This document shows, piece by piece, positions 47,897-61,100 of a stretch of DNA of 64,000 nt. Each line of letters starts with the position of its first letter. Position 1 is the first letter of the stretch. The notes beneath the pieces are model-generated. The model was not told the DNA's origin and searched no databases. It saw only the letters and a program-made list of their open reading frames with translations. The DNA lies in assembly GCA_036023115.1 (NCBI GenBank), contig JAYKKT010000086.1, positions 12,663,501 through 12,727,500 of the forward strand, in the 5' to 3' direction. A program made the translations under genes and the position numbers. Source of the stretch: Brasenia schreberi. Its lineage: Eukaryota; Streptophyta; Magnoliopsida; Nymphaeales; Cabombaceae.

Positions 47897-50800
47897 TTCA
47901 TGAATTATTCATCATCGACACATTCAAAGAATGCCTATAAATAAGGTTGTTCCCCACCATTCTTGGACGTCCAAGAACCATACAAGAAAATCAGAACTCT
48001 CTCGTTTTCTTTTGGTGTGTGCTTGATGCCGACCGAGAAGACAACTTCAGGAAGGTGCTTCGTCAAGTTAATGGCGTTCTTAATGATGCTTGGCCAATGT
48101 GGTGATTTCTGGTCTAAGGGACAATATTTTGTCTCGTATTATTATGGTGTTCCAAATCTTTTAAGTTGTGATGACAAGTCCATTACACTTTTCTTTGGTC
48201 ACATGAATTGTGTATCATAAGAATTCATATTCGTTCTTGGTTATCCTCGCATTGGTTTGATATTGGTCATGTGTTAATTTCATTTGATCAATTATATATT
48301 GTTCACCTATTCATCATTAGACTTGTTAACTATTATCTGTATTTGACTGAACATTCAGTTTGTGTTTTGAACATTAAAAACCAACAGACTAGTTAAGCAT
48401 TAGGTCCACCTCATGAACCCAGCTACAACCTGCCTTGTAACTGACTGAGCCTTAACCCAGTGCCCCAGCCTGTCCATTCTGAAACCCTAGCAACAACCAA
48501 ATTAAAACCAAGTTAGATGGCCTAGCTGAACCCGTAACTTGAACTACCCATATCAATTGGAATCTTATCCATACAACTAGCCAATAGCCGACCTATATTA
48601 GATATAATCCGATCCATACTTGCAAAGTTTATCTAGTTAAATCCCTAATAACCTTAGAACCTCTCTAACTAGCCAAAAGAGCCCGGCCTAATCAGAATTG
48701 CCTCAACCTTAACTATTCAAGACCCAATCCACATCTACCATAGTCGACCCCTTAAAAATCTAAGTTGACCTTTTGCCAAAGGAAACCAAACCAACCCCTT
48801 ATACAACTGTATTAGGCCTACTTTCACCATCTATGCCAGACTTTAGGTGACCCAAATTTAGCTCATATCTGAACCTAACCCAGAGCTTACTCAACCTAAA
48901 CACAGTTGTAGCGGACCGAAAGCCATACATACTTTACCTATACTTACACGAAATAACGCATCTCTTTCTCTCTTTCTTGATGGCATACATTTGGGCAGTC
49001 ATATGCACACCAATCCAAGAAGCACATACACATTGGCACACATTTTTCTCATACTAATATATTAACAATCACTAGCATGCGGATATTAACCCTATCTCAT
49101 CAGGAGTAGAAGGCCACCAATGAAGCCCGAATCAAGTCTCACACTTTGCATATAAATTTAATCTCTAGAAACCATATTATAGGTCTTGGTTCTTCGGTAA
49201 CACCAAAATTATGCATACAACATAACTTGGATTAATACATAATGTCCTTCCAATTGCTTGACCCAATAGGCAATAACATTCCCTAGAAGGGTGATAATTG
49301 GAAGGGTAAAATTGGAAGGGGGTGCATTCCCTAAATAGGGTGTCCATTTAGTAAAGAAAAGATGTGACCAACAGTATTATCATTTTTATGCTTTCTTCCT
49401 TCTAAAGTTAACCACTACAGATATTCCAAGATCTTCATTGGTTATCTTCTTTGCGACAGTATAGCCGCCTTTATAATATTGATGCTTTGTGAGATACTTA
49501 GGTCAATATTTGCTGACCTCTTGTTCATATGGGTAGCTGAGAAGCTCCTTTGGGGGGCTAGCAGCATGTCGCTTTCATGTAAAACAACTTTTTAGTAGAA
49601 TATTGGAATTTTTTTGTGTCAACAAGATCAACCACTATTTTTACCTATATTAACAAGAGATATGAGTAATGTAATTACTATATAACTTTTTGTGCATATG
49701 ACAAAATTAAAAACCCATTGAAAAAGCATGTTCTCTCTCTTATACACAACAAGGATAGAAATTTGATTCAAGAAGGTAGAAAGTAAGCTATGCAGAGCCC
49801 CATTTCATGAGAAAAATATTAAGTTCCCAACTTAAAATACAAAACAAAAACCGTGCACTACATGCTACCAAGAAAAAAGATAAAATAGGTAATCCACACT
49901 CCACAGGCTTAATGGTAACTGTCGTCTTTGTAAGTCACCATCATAACTTCCAGTTGAGACAATGTGAAAGACAAGAAAATGGATTCTTCCACCATCGAGT
50001 TCACCACATGAACAAACTTGACCAAAAATCTCCACAGTATAAAGGAACCCACTAAGGGGCACAATGAACATTGTCATGAGCACAAAAAGTGCTCCACCCA
50101 TCACTCTCTACTCTAGCCTCTCTTTGTAGTAAAAGAGAGAGGAGGAAAAGAACGAAAGAAAGCTTCGTAAATCGAGTGCTAAGCAACTTGAAAATTGCAT
50201 GTTTTTCCAATTGTTCAATGTTCAATCATGAACATGCTGACAATTTCTCAGTGGTTCATCCATCACTCCCTGGACCCTTCTTCGCTTGGTCATGCACACG
50301 CCGACAATTTCTCGAGCCTGAATCAGTCAAGCTCTCCCTTGCAGTTGGCTACTCTTCTCTCTTAAGAGAAAATATGAAATCTCCAATGCGGATTATAATA
50401 GAATTATTTCTACAACAGAGACCAACACTTTTATATAGGCTAGGGGCTAAATGCATAAAGACATCATCACACCGACACGATAACATAATATTAATAGAAA
50501 AAGACACCATTGCCCAACACTTAAAATGTGACAGGAGACAATAATAAGGATCCTATACAATATAAATCCAAATCCAATGCTAGAACTATGACACAAATGA
50601 CTCTAAATGGATCCAAATGAGATCCAATGACTCTAACCCTACTCAAACCCAAATCAAATGTCACACCTCCAAGTTCGAGTCCACACACCATGTGGAATTG
50701 TGGATTGCTTGGAAGGGCTATCAATATGCAATCAACATCATGTGACAAAAAGAGAGGTTATGGGAAGCCAAGTAACAGGAAACCAAATTATCGCCCCTTC

Positions 50801-50931
50801 TTTCATGAATTCAAAGACACTCATCTCATTGCTTTGCTCTCTTTCTCTATTTACTAAAGAGAGAGAGGAGGAACAAAGAGGAAAAGAGAGAGATTGTAAG
50901 GGACAGAGTGACAATAAATGGAATGGATACC

Positions 50932-50986
<55 letters not shown>

Positions 50987-51349
50987 CCCCTCAAAGTAAG
51001 AGATTCATTAAGAAGTTTGCACTAATTACAGATGGCCAAGGCCTGCTTATAGAGCAACAACACTTTCCCTAACTAATGACTAGTTGTGTGTAGCAGAGAG
51101 CATAGCTAATGAAAGTAACACGCTACAGTTACTTATTTCAGAAATAAACATGGAATTAGAGTGAGCCTAAGTGGCTGATACTCATAAACTAATACTAGGG
51201 AAGAAGAAGGAAACTGCTTTTGTTTAAGAGGGCCATAGTATTGGGGAGCCAGTAGAGTGGCTATTCGGTATTCTTTTGTATTCTCCGTGGCTTTCTAGCG
51301 ATGTACGTTACTATTGTATTCTTGCCACCCAACCCGTTATCATTAACTT
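47897..51349. other. No gene recognised
   Basis: 48400-48920 is dense in cctaacc/gaccca words with stops in every frame. 50089-50544 has a 151-codon plus ORF without recognised motif. 50120-50150 and 50855-50895 share a kind of agagagaggaggaa phrase. No coding unit supported. Confidence 0.45.
50934..50983 (+). repeat. (CT)n microsatellite
   Basis: About 25 CT units ending in ttttcccc. Confidence 0.95.
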
Positions 51350-53820
51350 GCTCTCACCATGCAATGAATTGTGGCTCCCCTTTCATCGGTTGAGGTATAT
51401 CAAGGAAGATCATGTTTCATACCTATTTTGCCCGCTCCCACAGCAAGACACAGTGCAATATTAACTCGTTGTAGTGATGGCACAGGGGACATGTTGTATC
51501 CATTGACATTTAACTTTGGTGTAGCTTCTCTATTATGGGTAGGCCATGATGCATCAATCGCCAAATGAAATGGTGGCCTTTATTCAGGGTTCTTAGTTTT
51601 CAAATTGTTTGCTATAGTTGCTTATTGGAAAACAATAATCCATAATTATGAATGGAAGGGTGAAATAGATGGAAGCTCATATCATATCCATATTGAACAA
51701 AGTACTTAATATTCGAAGAAGGAGACCACAAGGGGATGTCACGTCCTTCTTTGAGAGTTATTTGCAACACTCGATCAGCTACCTCAGAAGCCACGAGTAC
51801 GCATCTATTTAGTATGATATTTTTGGGAATGATGTGTAGATGTTCTCCTAGTAGTCATGGATCGCGAAATATATCAATAGACATGCCATCACCCATGATC
51901 CACCATAACCCTTGCTCAATTACTTTTTGACCTTAGATTAGACTACGCCAATCTCAACAGGGGTTGATTCCCAATTTAACTTGCATGAAGGAAGATTGGG
52001 AAAAGTATTTTTGTTTATATACCTTGTAGAATGGACACGTCTCCTGGCTTAACCCATTGGGAGATCCTTTTCAACTTGTTTCTACCCTACTAATATCTAG
52101 TTAACATTGTTAGAGATCATCAACGAATCGGTTTAGTAGCTTTTAGCATGCTATTGAGTGAAGTGGAATAGTTGTACCTATTGCTTTCACCAAGATCTCT
52201 CTACCTGCTATAGATAATTTGTTTTTTCATTGTTGCAAGCTCTCACCCACCTTCTCTTTAATGAATCGAAAGGTTTCTTTTTTGGATCGCTGAAAAATGG
52301 ATGGGAGACCCAAATATTTATCATGGACTCCCACATGAGTGATAGAGAGTATTGAAGCAAGCTGCATTTGCATCTGAGGGAGAGTATTAAGTTTGATACC
52401 TTCAAATTCTTTATTGGTTTCTACATTGTAAAGGAAGAAAGACATTCTGCGGATATCATAAATAGTAGTGTATAAGGGGTTCCCTTGGTGAATCCCTCTC
52501 TCATGTTTAAAATATCCATGAGTTTGTCCATCCATGAGTATTGAAAATAAGATTGATGTGACACATTCTCTAATCCATTTGTTGTAAAACTCCATTTTTT
52601 CTATCATGAACCAAAGAAATTGTCATTCTACCAAGTCATAGGCCTTACTCATGTCTAATTTAATTGTCATTTCATAGGATCACCCTTGTTTTTTTGTTCT
52701 TTAGGAATTCACAGATGACTGATATATTGTCTGAAATGAGTATAAGTTCAATGAAACCGCTTTGATTTGTGTTGATAAGCTTGTTCATGAATCTTTTGAA
52801 GTAGTGGAGGAGGATTTTGGCAATTATTTTATACACCATTGTGTATAGGCTAATAGGACTCAATTCTTTCATCGATGACATCGATAGGAACCTTGGAATA
52901 AGACAAATGAAGGTGTTATTGAAGTTTTTCAAGAGTTATAGAGAAGGAAACTTTGTATGGCACGAATGATATCTCCCTTAATCAAATCCGAGTGCTTTTG
53001 GATGAAAAACATTGTAAATCCATCTTCACCTAGAGCTCCCTCTAGTTTATTGACAAACATTGCTTTCTTGATCTGATCAGAAGACACCGATCTAGTTAAC
53101 CATTGGTTCATGCTTCTTATTACCTTAGGAGTATAGTATGTAAATAACTCAAGGAATTATTGGTTTACAAGAGGTGAATGTCTTTAAAATAATCTACAGA
53201 AGTTTGACTTATCCTTATAGGATCCTCGTGCTCCACCCCTTCATTTTCTGCCAATTTTCAAATTTTCTTGCGTCTATATTTGGCTTTGAACTTTGTATGA
53301 AAGAATTTGGTATTGCGGTCACCACTTTTAAGCCAAAGTGTTCTTGATTTTGCTCACCAGTATTGTCCTTCTTACAAGTACATATGCTCGAGTTCCTTCT
53401 CTAAATGTTTCGCCTTGTTCCATCTATGATCACCAACTTTGTCTTTCTCCTCTGCAATCATCCTTTTCAGTTCAATTTTTCTTCAAAAATTATGTATGTC
53501 ATTGCTACTCCATTTAACTAGTTAACGTCTGTACCTCTTCAATTTGGAAAAGGGTTTGAACCACCAAGGTGGGGGAGGCCAATCCTCGGTCCACCCTTTC
53601 TCTGGTGAGAGTACCTGTGAAGCATCGGTTAGACCATATATATTTATTCTCAGTGTATCCTAGATCAGTAAAAAAGTTGTCATTTACAAAGCTAAAAACT
53701 ATCAATCGAAGATTGTGAATCACCCATTTCTCTCCTTGTCTAAAGATAGAATTAAAATCACCCAACAAATTTGTTAGCAAGCACCCAAACAAAGACAGAA
53801 GGTAATAAGACAAAAGAATC
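51350..53820 (-). pseudogene. L1-type LINE, endonuclease-RT remnant
   Basis: Minus-strand blocks in the order of plant L1 ORF2: end of the AP endonuclease (53813-53514: LLGDFNSIFRQGEKW, DLGYTENKYIWSNRC, RERVDRGLASP); pre-RT (53111-52929: IKKAMFVNKLEGALGEDGF, equivalent to the KAPGPDGF block); RT (52932-52672: ICLIPRF, ISLYTMVYKIIAKILLHYFK, NQSGFIE; then 52607-52227 with RGIHQGNPLYTT and KYLGLPSIFQ); post-RT (51794-51612: VLQITLKEGRDIPLW) and a zf-RVT-like C-terminus near 51475-51420 (CHHYNELILHC). The stretch that should carry the catalytic FADD box, between GIHQGNPL and YLGLPS, is missing, so an internal deletion removed the active site. 5' truncated inside the endonuclease; 3' end undefined. 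Confidence 0.85.
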
Positions 53821-55235
53821 TTCAGTGGAGGTTGTTCACTTTATGTGGTTATAAATTTGAAGTACGCATATGTGAATCGTCAGTTTTCATACCATTTGTG
53901 GCCAGGGGTTCGACTTAAGCGCATTGCAGATAACGTGGGGGTCAGGCATGCCGGGACTAGGTTAATAGCACCCTATCTCCATTTTGTAAGGAGATTTACA
54001 CCTCCACATTTAATTCTTGTCAGATTTACTCACTTATGGTTCGAATCCTTGTAATAAAGGATATAAATCCAGCAATAGTATGTGTTTAGTTGGGTCCAGT
54101 ATTGAATTCCTGTATGGAGTGAATCCTCAATATCCGGGTCTATTTGGTTTCATTTGCTGAGGGTAAATCTCTCATTGAGGTCTCTGTAACGCTATTCCAC
54201 CATTTTGATATTGAGAATACCAAAAATCTCCTTCATTGCCACCTTTGATCCAGTGTTTAGTTTAATTTCCTTATCAAAAGCCTTGACAAGTTCAAGCCTT
54301 AGCCTACTTGAATCCCTTTCAACCCGATTTATTAAAAATCTTTAGTGTCTAAACCCATCGAGCTCAACCAAAATGAGCTTTGTCTATATATAATATCGTT
54401 GTTTATTAATTTCGTATATGCATTAACCCTTTTTAGTTTTGGAATGCGGGGACCATCTACGTTTAGTTTTTACTTGGTGGACACGTATGTTTGACTTGAC
54501 TGGTATTTAAAATACATTATATGTAGAGAATATATAATGTACAGACTAATGTAAGCTCATTAATCCTCTCGCATTTATGTTGATCGTTTATTTTATGGTT
54601 AGAAACCTTGTTTTACAATTGATGATTTTGAATTTTATGGGAGCTCCGTCACCTTCTCTTGTAGAAACAATAAGAAGAAGAAAAAGAAAGAAAAAAAAAC
54701 ATGTTTGAATGCTTGATTCAATGAGGTATTTGGTGTTTTTTTAAAGGTATGGTAATGAATTCTATTTATATTTTGTATTTTTTTGGTGTATTTGTACCCT
54801 TCTGGTCGTGAAGTGTGCCAGTTGGGTTGAGACGTGACTGATTTGGAAAAGTTACCACCTTAAAGTTGGACGCATTTGACCTTGACGTCCCTTAACCTAG
54901 TTAGACCCATTTGGCCTTGACCTCCCTTAGCTAAGTTGGTCCTTTAACTTTGACTTGACCTAATCCCATTTAAGGCCTTCACCTTGTGTAACCCACTTGA
55001 TCTCAGTTGACTCGACCCAGTAAATATACTAACAAAAGGGAAGATACATAGTGTGTCCTGTTGGAGGGATTACACTTCGATAGTTTGTGCCACCCATGTA
55101 CAACCTCCACCAGCTAAGTTGGGGTTTCTGCGCGGGTTTTTCGTTCCTTGTGTGTGTCTTTCATGTTCATATAGGTTCAGCTTTAAAGCTAGAAATATAC
55201 TAACTAGCACAAAAATACTTCTTACCAAACCACCA
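53821..55235. other. No gene; short 35 bp direct repeats near 54870
   Basis: 54866-54945 holds two copies of a 35 bp unit (catttgaccttgacgtccctt and catttggccttgacctccctt variants). No coding signal recognised elsewhere. Confidence 0.45.
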
Positions 55236-56138
55236 TAACAACAATGACAACTAAGTCTTTTCCCATCTTAGTTGGGGTCAATTATATGGATTCTTTGTTT
55301 CTACAAACCCCTATCATGTGTTATGCTAACGATTAACACATTATAAACGATATCATTCTTTATTAGTTCTTTTCAACACTTTTGTGGTCGTTCTCTTCCT
55401 CTTTTAACATTTTTACAATCTACTTTTTCATATCTTCTTACGACAGCGTCATTTGATCATCTTTTTATATATTCAAACCATCTTAAATGATTTCCCCTCA
55501 TTCTATCTTTTATTGGTGCTACTCCTAATTTGTTTCTAATAACCTCATTGTGTGACCACTCATCCATCTCAACATTTTTATTTTTGCTACAGACATCTTT
55601 TGTACATGTTAATGATTAATTGTCCAACATTAAGAATAATAAAACATAGCAAGTCTAATCGTTTCTCTATAATATTTACCTTTCAACTTTAATGTTTTCT
55701 TATCACATAAAATACTTGAGACCTCTCTCCATTTTAATCAATCAACATTAATTTTATGCATAACACCTCAATCAATTTTTCTATCACTCTAAAAAAGTGA
55801 TCTTAGGTATTTAAAACTTTACTTATAAGGATGCAATGTGTCAATCTTAATTTTTATATCCTCTAATGTACCCAAATGATCAAACTTACATTCCATATAT
55901 TATGTCTTTATTTTACTAAGTCAGAAGTCTTTACTTTCTAATATTTCTCTCCTTAGCTCTAATTTCCTATTAACATTTTCCTTAGACTCATCCACTAATA
56001 CAATGCCATCTACAAATAACATATATGAAGGTACTTCAGTTTAAATATATTTTGGTAACTCATTAATAACCAATATAAATAAATATAGATTTAAAGCTGA
56101 TCCCTGATGTATTCCAATATTATGTTATATTTGTTATC
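55236..56138 (-). mobile_element. RTE LINE, 3' third, 5' truncated
   Basis: Minus strand from about 56118: NIGIHQGSALNLYLFILVIN, then MLFVDGIVLVDESKE where the RT catalytic FADDIVL box is expected (A to V, D to G), NVNRKLELRREILESK, and the RTE C-terminal region down to the tail, which contains ttggggtcaattatatggat on the plus strand complement and ends in a (gttgtt)n tail at about 55240. Many stops. The right part overlaps the segment where the LINE at 61885-64000 leaves the window, so the two copies are complementary. Flanks accaaaccaccat (left) and tcaaaccaataaa (right) are a possible worn target duplication. Confidence 0.85.
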
Positions 56139-58041
56139 AAACCAATAAATAAAACTAAGTAGTAATAGTATGTTGTGTTTTTTTATGTCAGTAATATACT
56201 ACCCCGCACTAACGCATACCTACTTTTTAAACAACCATATAAGTAAGCAGTTTTATTAAAGACATGTGCTTTTAAAGCATGTAATATTATACTTGTCACT
56301 TCTCAAAGGTAAGTAGTTGGTGAATGTTGAATGGTGCAACTAATATACAATTTACCCACCTCACTTTGTCCCGACCACTCATAAAGGGAGGGGGTAATTC
56401 AAGTATATTAGGCTGCCTTAGAGTGGTCTTTCTGATCCGTACCTTGACTCACTCTGCACTGAATGAAGGGGGGGAGCTTCAGTTGGTGCTTCCTTGGTGG
56501 AAGTTTCTTTAGCGGTGCTTTCACAATTATCGGTGTAAAAAATCACCAAAATAACACCTCACACCCTTAAACAAGGTAGGTAGAGCAATATTCTCAACTT
56601 TAAGGTGAATGTGCATTAAAGCAAGTAATATACCTTCTCACCTTCTTGTTTTCTGCACTCCTTGAATTAAAAAGGGTGGGGTGCCGGGGCTAGGCTGCCT
56701 TTGAGTGGTCTTTTAGAATTGTCGGCGTCAACCACAACACCTTCTGCATTCGACCAAATTGGCTGGGTGAGGTAGATGTATTGCCTCGCTCTGCATCAAT
56801 GCACAATATGTCATTTGGTTAGGATACTCGGACGACTAAAATTTATTGGTATGTGCTGAATTATCGGTGTTGAAAATCATCAACACCCCAACCCTATAAC
56901 CAGACAGTCCGAGAAAATGTAGCAAACTTTAATGTGTTAAGCATATAACAATCACTGCTCACCAAAATGAAGCATTGGCTTGAGTTTAGGGTCAGGCGTA
57001 CTCCAAAACTAGTAGTATTTCTATTAATATAATCTATAATATTATTGAACCCTAACTCAACTACGTGACTCCCAAGTCCCCAACCCCAAATTCAATTTGA
57101 ACCCGACATATTTAGTGGAGCAGTGAGAATAGTTAGCGTTGGATTGAATTTGAATTTGAAATACCAAAATTTCACCAATTTGATGGGAAATGAGACCTAA
57201 ATTCACACCTATAACCCTTTATAAGGAGAGCAATAAAAAAGAAATATGATTGTACTAAATAGGTCTATTGGTTCCGGCACAACCTCTAAGTGGACTGGTT
57301 GATATAAATAGAAGTCACACCTATCCTATCTTGTATACCTTTAGAGATACCAAGCAGAGAAGGGGCAAAGATGTAGAGAAGTAGAATAAAACTTTAATCT
57401 ATGTTAACCTTTTATAAAAAAAATTTACTTGCTTTTGAAAAATTAATAAATAAGACTGTTTTCTTTGAATTTAATCTAAAAGAGGGAGTGTATGATAAAT
57501 TTTTGAAACTTGTGCCTACTAAAGGCAAACCAAGATAGGTATACAAGGAATGAGGAGCAAGTTAATTTTTTATTTATTCTAAGTTATTTATTGTCCATGG
57601 GAATTTTATTTAAAGCGGTCCATTAAAAAAATTTGCAAACGTGAACAAGCTTGACACGGCATTGTCTGCCACTTGGCGGCACTAACATCATCAACTGTGT
57701 CATTCGAACCCCCTTCTCTGGAGTCTGGCTGTGAAATTGCAAGCATGGCAAATCGGGTCGACCGATGGTTCGGGTCAGACGATTTCATGTTGGACGTCAA
57801 ACCCAGGGCGACCCAGACTGACTGCAACCACAATTTATACATAGTTGGGCCAGGTTGTGTCAATCCCGATATGGCCCAACTTTTGGTGGGTTTTGTTGAG
57901 TCAACTAGAACCCGATCAAGCGCCTAAACCCCGACCTAGACACATTTTTTCTTTAGGTCAGCTCATCAGTTTCAGTGCGAAATTGCCACCCTACCGACAA
58001 TGCTCTTTCAATGAAGCTACTTCTCCTCTAACCTTTTTCTA

Positions 58042-58046
<5 letters not shown>
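56139..58046. other. Diverged local repeats; no gene
   Basis: 56380-56480 and 56670-56720 share ggctgcctttgagtggtcttt-like text, and gaattatcggtgt-like phrases recur at 56526, 56716 and 56862, pointing to two or three worn units of about 170-300 bases. 57640-57930 is GC-rich with open frames on both strands (85 and 84 codons) containing gggtcggg-type words; probably upstream flank of the AAA-ATPase gene or a small element rather than coding. Confidence 0.4.

Positions 58047-58083
<37 letters not shown>
58047..58083 (+). promoter_or_regulatory. (CT)n tract in leader of the AAA-ATPase gene
   Basis: About 18 CT units ending in a C run, centred about 110 bases upstream of the start codon at 58179. 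Pyrimidine tracts are common around plant transcription starts, so it may lie in the core promoter or 5' leader; its function is inferred. The tract is long enough to be length-variable. Confidence 0.6.
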
Positions 58084-58085
<2 letters not shown>

Positions 58086-58178
58086 CCCCCATATAACGAC
58101 GACAAAGCCCAAGGAATCAAAACCCATCATCAGGGCAGGGAAGGCTCATTTCTTGTAGCAGGAGACAGGGGAACAACC

Positions 58179-61100
58179 ATGAATCCTCCGCAGCCATGGA
58201 GCAACTGGGGCTCCCTCCTCGGCTTTTTCATGTTGATATCAGCCTTCGCCAAAGACTATCTTCCCTTTTCCCCTCGCAGCCTCTTAATGAAGATCTCTCA
58301 CAGGCTCTTTAATCTTCTTTACCCTTACGCGGAGATACGAATCGACGAGCATACCACCGACTGGTTTCGACGAGGCTCCAAGATATTCGGCCTAGTCTCG
58401 ACTTATCTCGCTGCCAATTCCTCGAAGTCGGCCCTTAAACTCCGAGCCAACTTGGACAAAGACACAGAGATCCTCAACCTGAGCATGGATGAGCACCAAG
58501 AGACGACCGATGAGTTCAGGGGAGTCACTGTCTGGTGGTCATCTCATATCACCTCGTCGCGGCCATCGCCATTCTCCTTCTACCACTCTCATTCCGAAGA
58601 GCGAAGGTACCCAAAAACAGAAACCTCTTTCTATTTAATATTTCGAAAAACTGCACGGATTGGTGAATTAGTCGGAATCCTCAACTACCGATCAAGACCA
58701 AAACCAAGCCTCATCCCCCCATGGAAAATCACAAATTTTCGTTGGGATTCTCCTCTGTAAATGACCCATATACCTCGCTCACATATAACTGAGAAATGGA
58801 GATATTGATGCCAGTTCTCCTCCTATGGATTGATTATACTGAAACTTTCCCATGCAGATTCCAACTTACGGAATCGAATGCAAAACAATAAATTACGTCC
58901 CTTATGACTGTATCGGTACTACTTAAAGGTGTTATATTTGCTTGCAACTCTAAGTATGGTACCTGATTAAGCAAATGTAACCCTCCGTTATCCAGCTTAC
59001 CCGCTCTTATGCAAGGCAAATACTGTCTATACGTGTTCACACTAGAGTGGGAGTTGACAAAAATTGCATTGAGGGGAAAGGTGATGGAACTAATTTCAAC
59101 GGGGATTATTCAAAAAGTTTGCATCTGGAGATGAAATTCATCCCTCTGCACCCTCCTCTCGATGCAAATCTTGTCTATTCAAGAAGCGCAGGCTTGCTTG
59201 CCGGCTAGTTTAGCCACGAGGGTCGAAGGCGTTTGCAAGCAATACAGCATGTTATGTGCTAAAAGCATCGCAACTTGGAAGAAGAGCATACAAGTATATG
59301 GGCACAAAAACAGGCACCTACTTGGCACCCCGCTTTCTTCTAACAGGGCAGTTGAATGATGTAACCCACCTACACCACTATGCTTTTCGTGCAATAAATC
59401 AAGACTTTGTTGACTTGTTTCATGGCGAGGAAAGTATATCTTGTGTGTCTCCCCTTTTTATAACAAAATTTAATATGATATTACATTTCAACCACCAAGG
59501 CCAAAATGAATATCATGTTTTTTTTCACATTAAGTGGAGTATTGGAATTTTCTAATATTTTTTATTTTTAAGATGTACTCTTTTATTTTATTATCTATGC
59601 ACCAAAAGGATCTTGCCAGTGGCACTTGGCTAGGAAATCAAATCACAACTTATGAAGCCTTCAATTCGAATTGCAGGTCACGAGTTCAATACCCACCCTG
59701 GTCATCCTCTGCCATAAGGCAGGCTCACCCGCGGAAGGAGATGGCGTTTGGGCTTTAATGATATAAATGATGAACAATATGGTTCCCAACCTGGGTGTAG
59801 CTCCGGTAGTAAAAGAAATCATTAAATGATACCCAAGCCTTTCAGATGCAAACTTGGAGAGAGAGAGAAGAGTCGCATTTCAAGTAATTTTTTTTAGGAA
59901 ACAAACTTATAAAAATGTGGCTTCTCCCACCTAGTTCTTGATTTCTTTTTTATGGGCAAGCAAGATGGGGCTGATCCCCACTAGATACGCAAGCTGTGGG
60001 TATTGAACTCATGACCTTCAGGAGAGCCATGGGTTTTTTCGTCACCTAATTCTTCATTGCTTCGCTACTAACAAGTGATCGGGGATCGTATTCAAGAATC
60101 AAAATGCATGTCATTCATGTCTTCTCGGCGCTATGTAATCTCTGTCGTCAAGATAGACATGAGTGGAAACTTGCCTATTTTCATTTGAAAACTTGCCCTT
60201 TTCCACTCTTTTCGAGGTGAAACAAACACCATGTTTGCTTTTTCAAATTCACCTTTTGGTCATTCTAGTGACTCTGTTAACCTTATGACAGGTACTACAT
60301 TCTCACCTACAACAAGCGGCACAGAAAGTTGATCATAGAGGAGTACCTCAAGCATGTACTAGAGCATGCCAAGGCCATTGAGAAGAAGAACCGTCGGCGG
60401 AAGCTCTTCACCAACACACCAAGCAGTGACTCCATGTCCAAGAAGCTGTCCTGGAGTTCAGTTTCATTTGTGCATCCCGCATCCTTCGACACGGTAGCCA
60501 TGAATTATGACAGAAAAGCTGAGATCTTGGAAGATCTCGATTTCTTTAGGACCAGCAAGGACTATTATGCCAGGATGGGGAAGTCATGGAAGCGTGGGTA
60601 CTTGCTCTATGGACCCCCAGGGACGGGCAAGTCCACACTGATTGCAGCTATAGCTAATTACATGGACTATGACATCTATGACCTTGAGCTCACTGCAGTG
60701 AAGAATAACATTGAATTGCGCAAGCTCTTGATTGAAACAAGCTCGAAGTCAATTATTGTAATTGAAGACATTGATTGTTCTTCAGACCTTACTGCAAACC
60801 GGAAGAAGAAAAGGAAAGAGAATGACGATGAGTCAGAAGGTAACACAAAAGTCCCAGGAATCGATTCCCCGGAGATGGAAAACAATAAGGTTACACTTTC
60901 TGGACTTCTCAATTTCATCGACGGCTTGTGGTCCTCTTGTGGAGAAGAGAGGCTAATAATCTTCACCACCAATCACATAGAGAAATTAGACCCTGCCTTG
61001 ATAAGAACAGGCAGAATGGATAGGCGTATCGAGATGTCTTACTGCACGTTTGAAGGTTTCAGTATTCTTGCCAAAAATTTCTTGGATTTGGATTCCCACC

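Larger units (their letters stand above)
58607..60291 (+). other. Intron of the AAA-ATPase gene, with SINE-like inserts
   Basis: 1685 bases, starts gtaccc and ends ttatgacag. It holds two SINE-like segments (59605-59760 on plus, 59945-60055 on minus) and a short GC-rich open stretch at 59160-59400 on both strands that matches nothing known. Long relative to introns of the same family in compact plant genomes. Confidence 0.85.

Noticed and set aside
57606..57927. Overlapping 84-85 codon ORFs as genes
   Set aside because: Open on both strands because of GC-rich repeat words; no domain and no splice context.
58179..58760. 193-codon single-exon gene at 58179
   Set aside because: The frame past 58606 lacks similarity to the family; a splice to 60292 restores the conserved sequence, so the ORF end is intronic.
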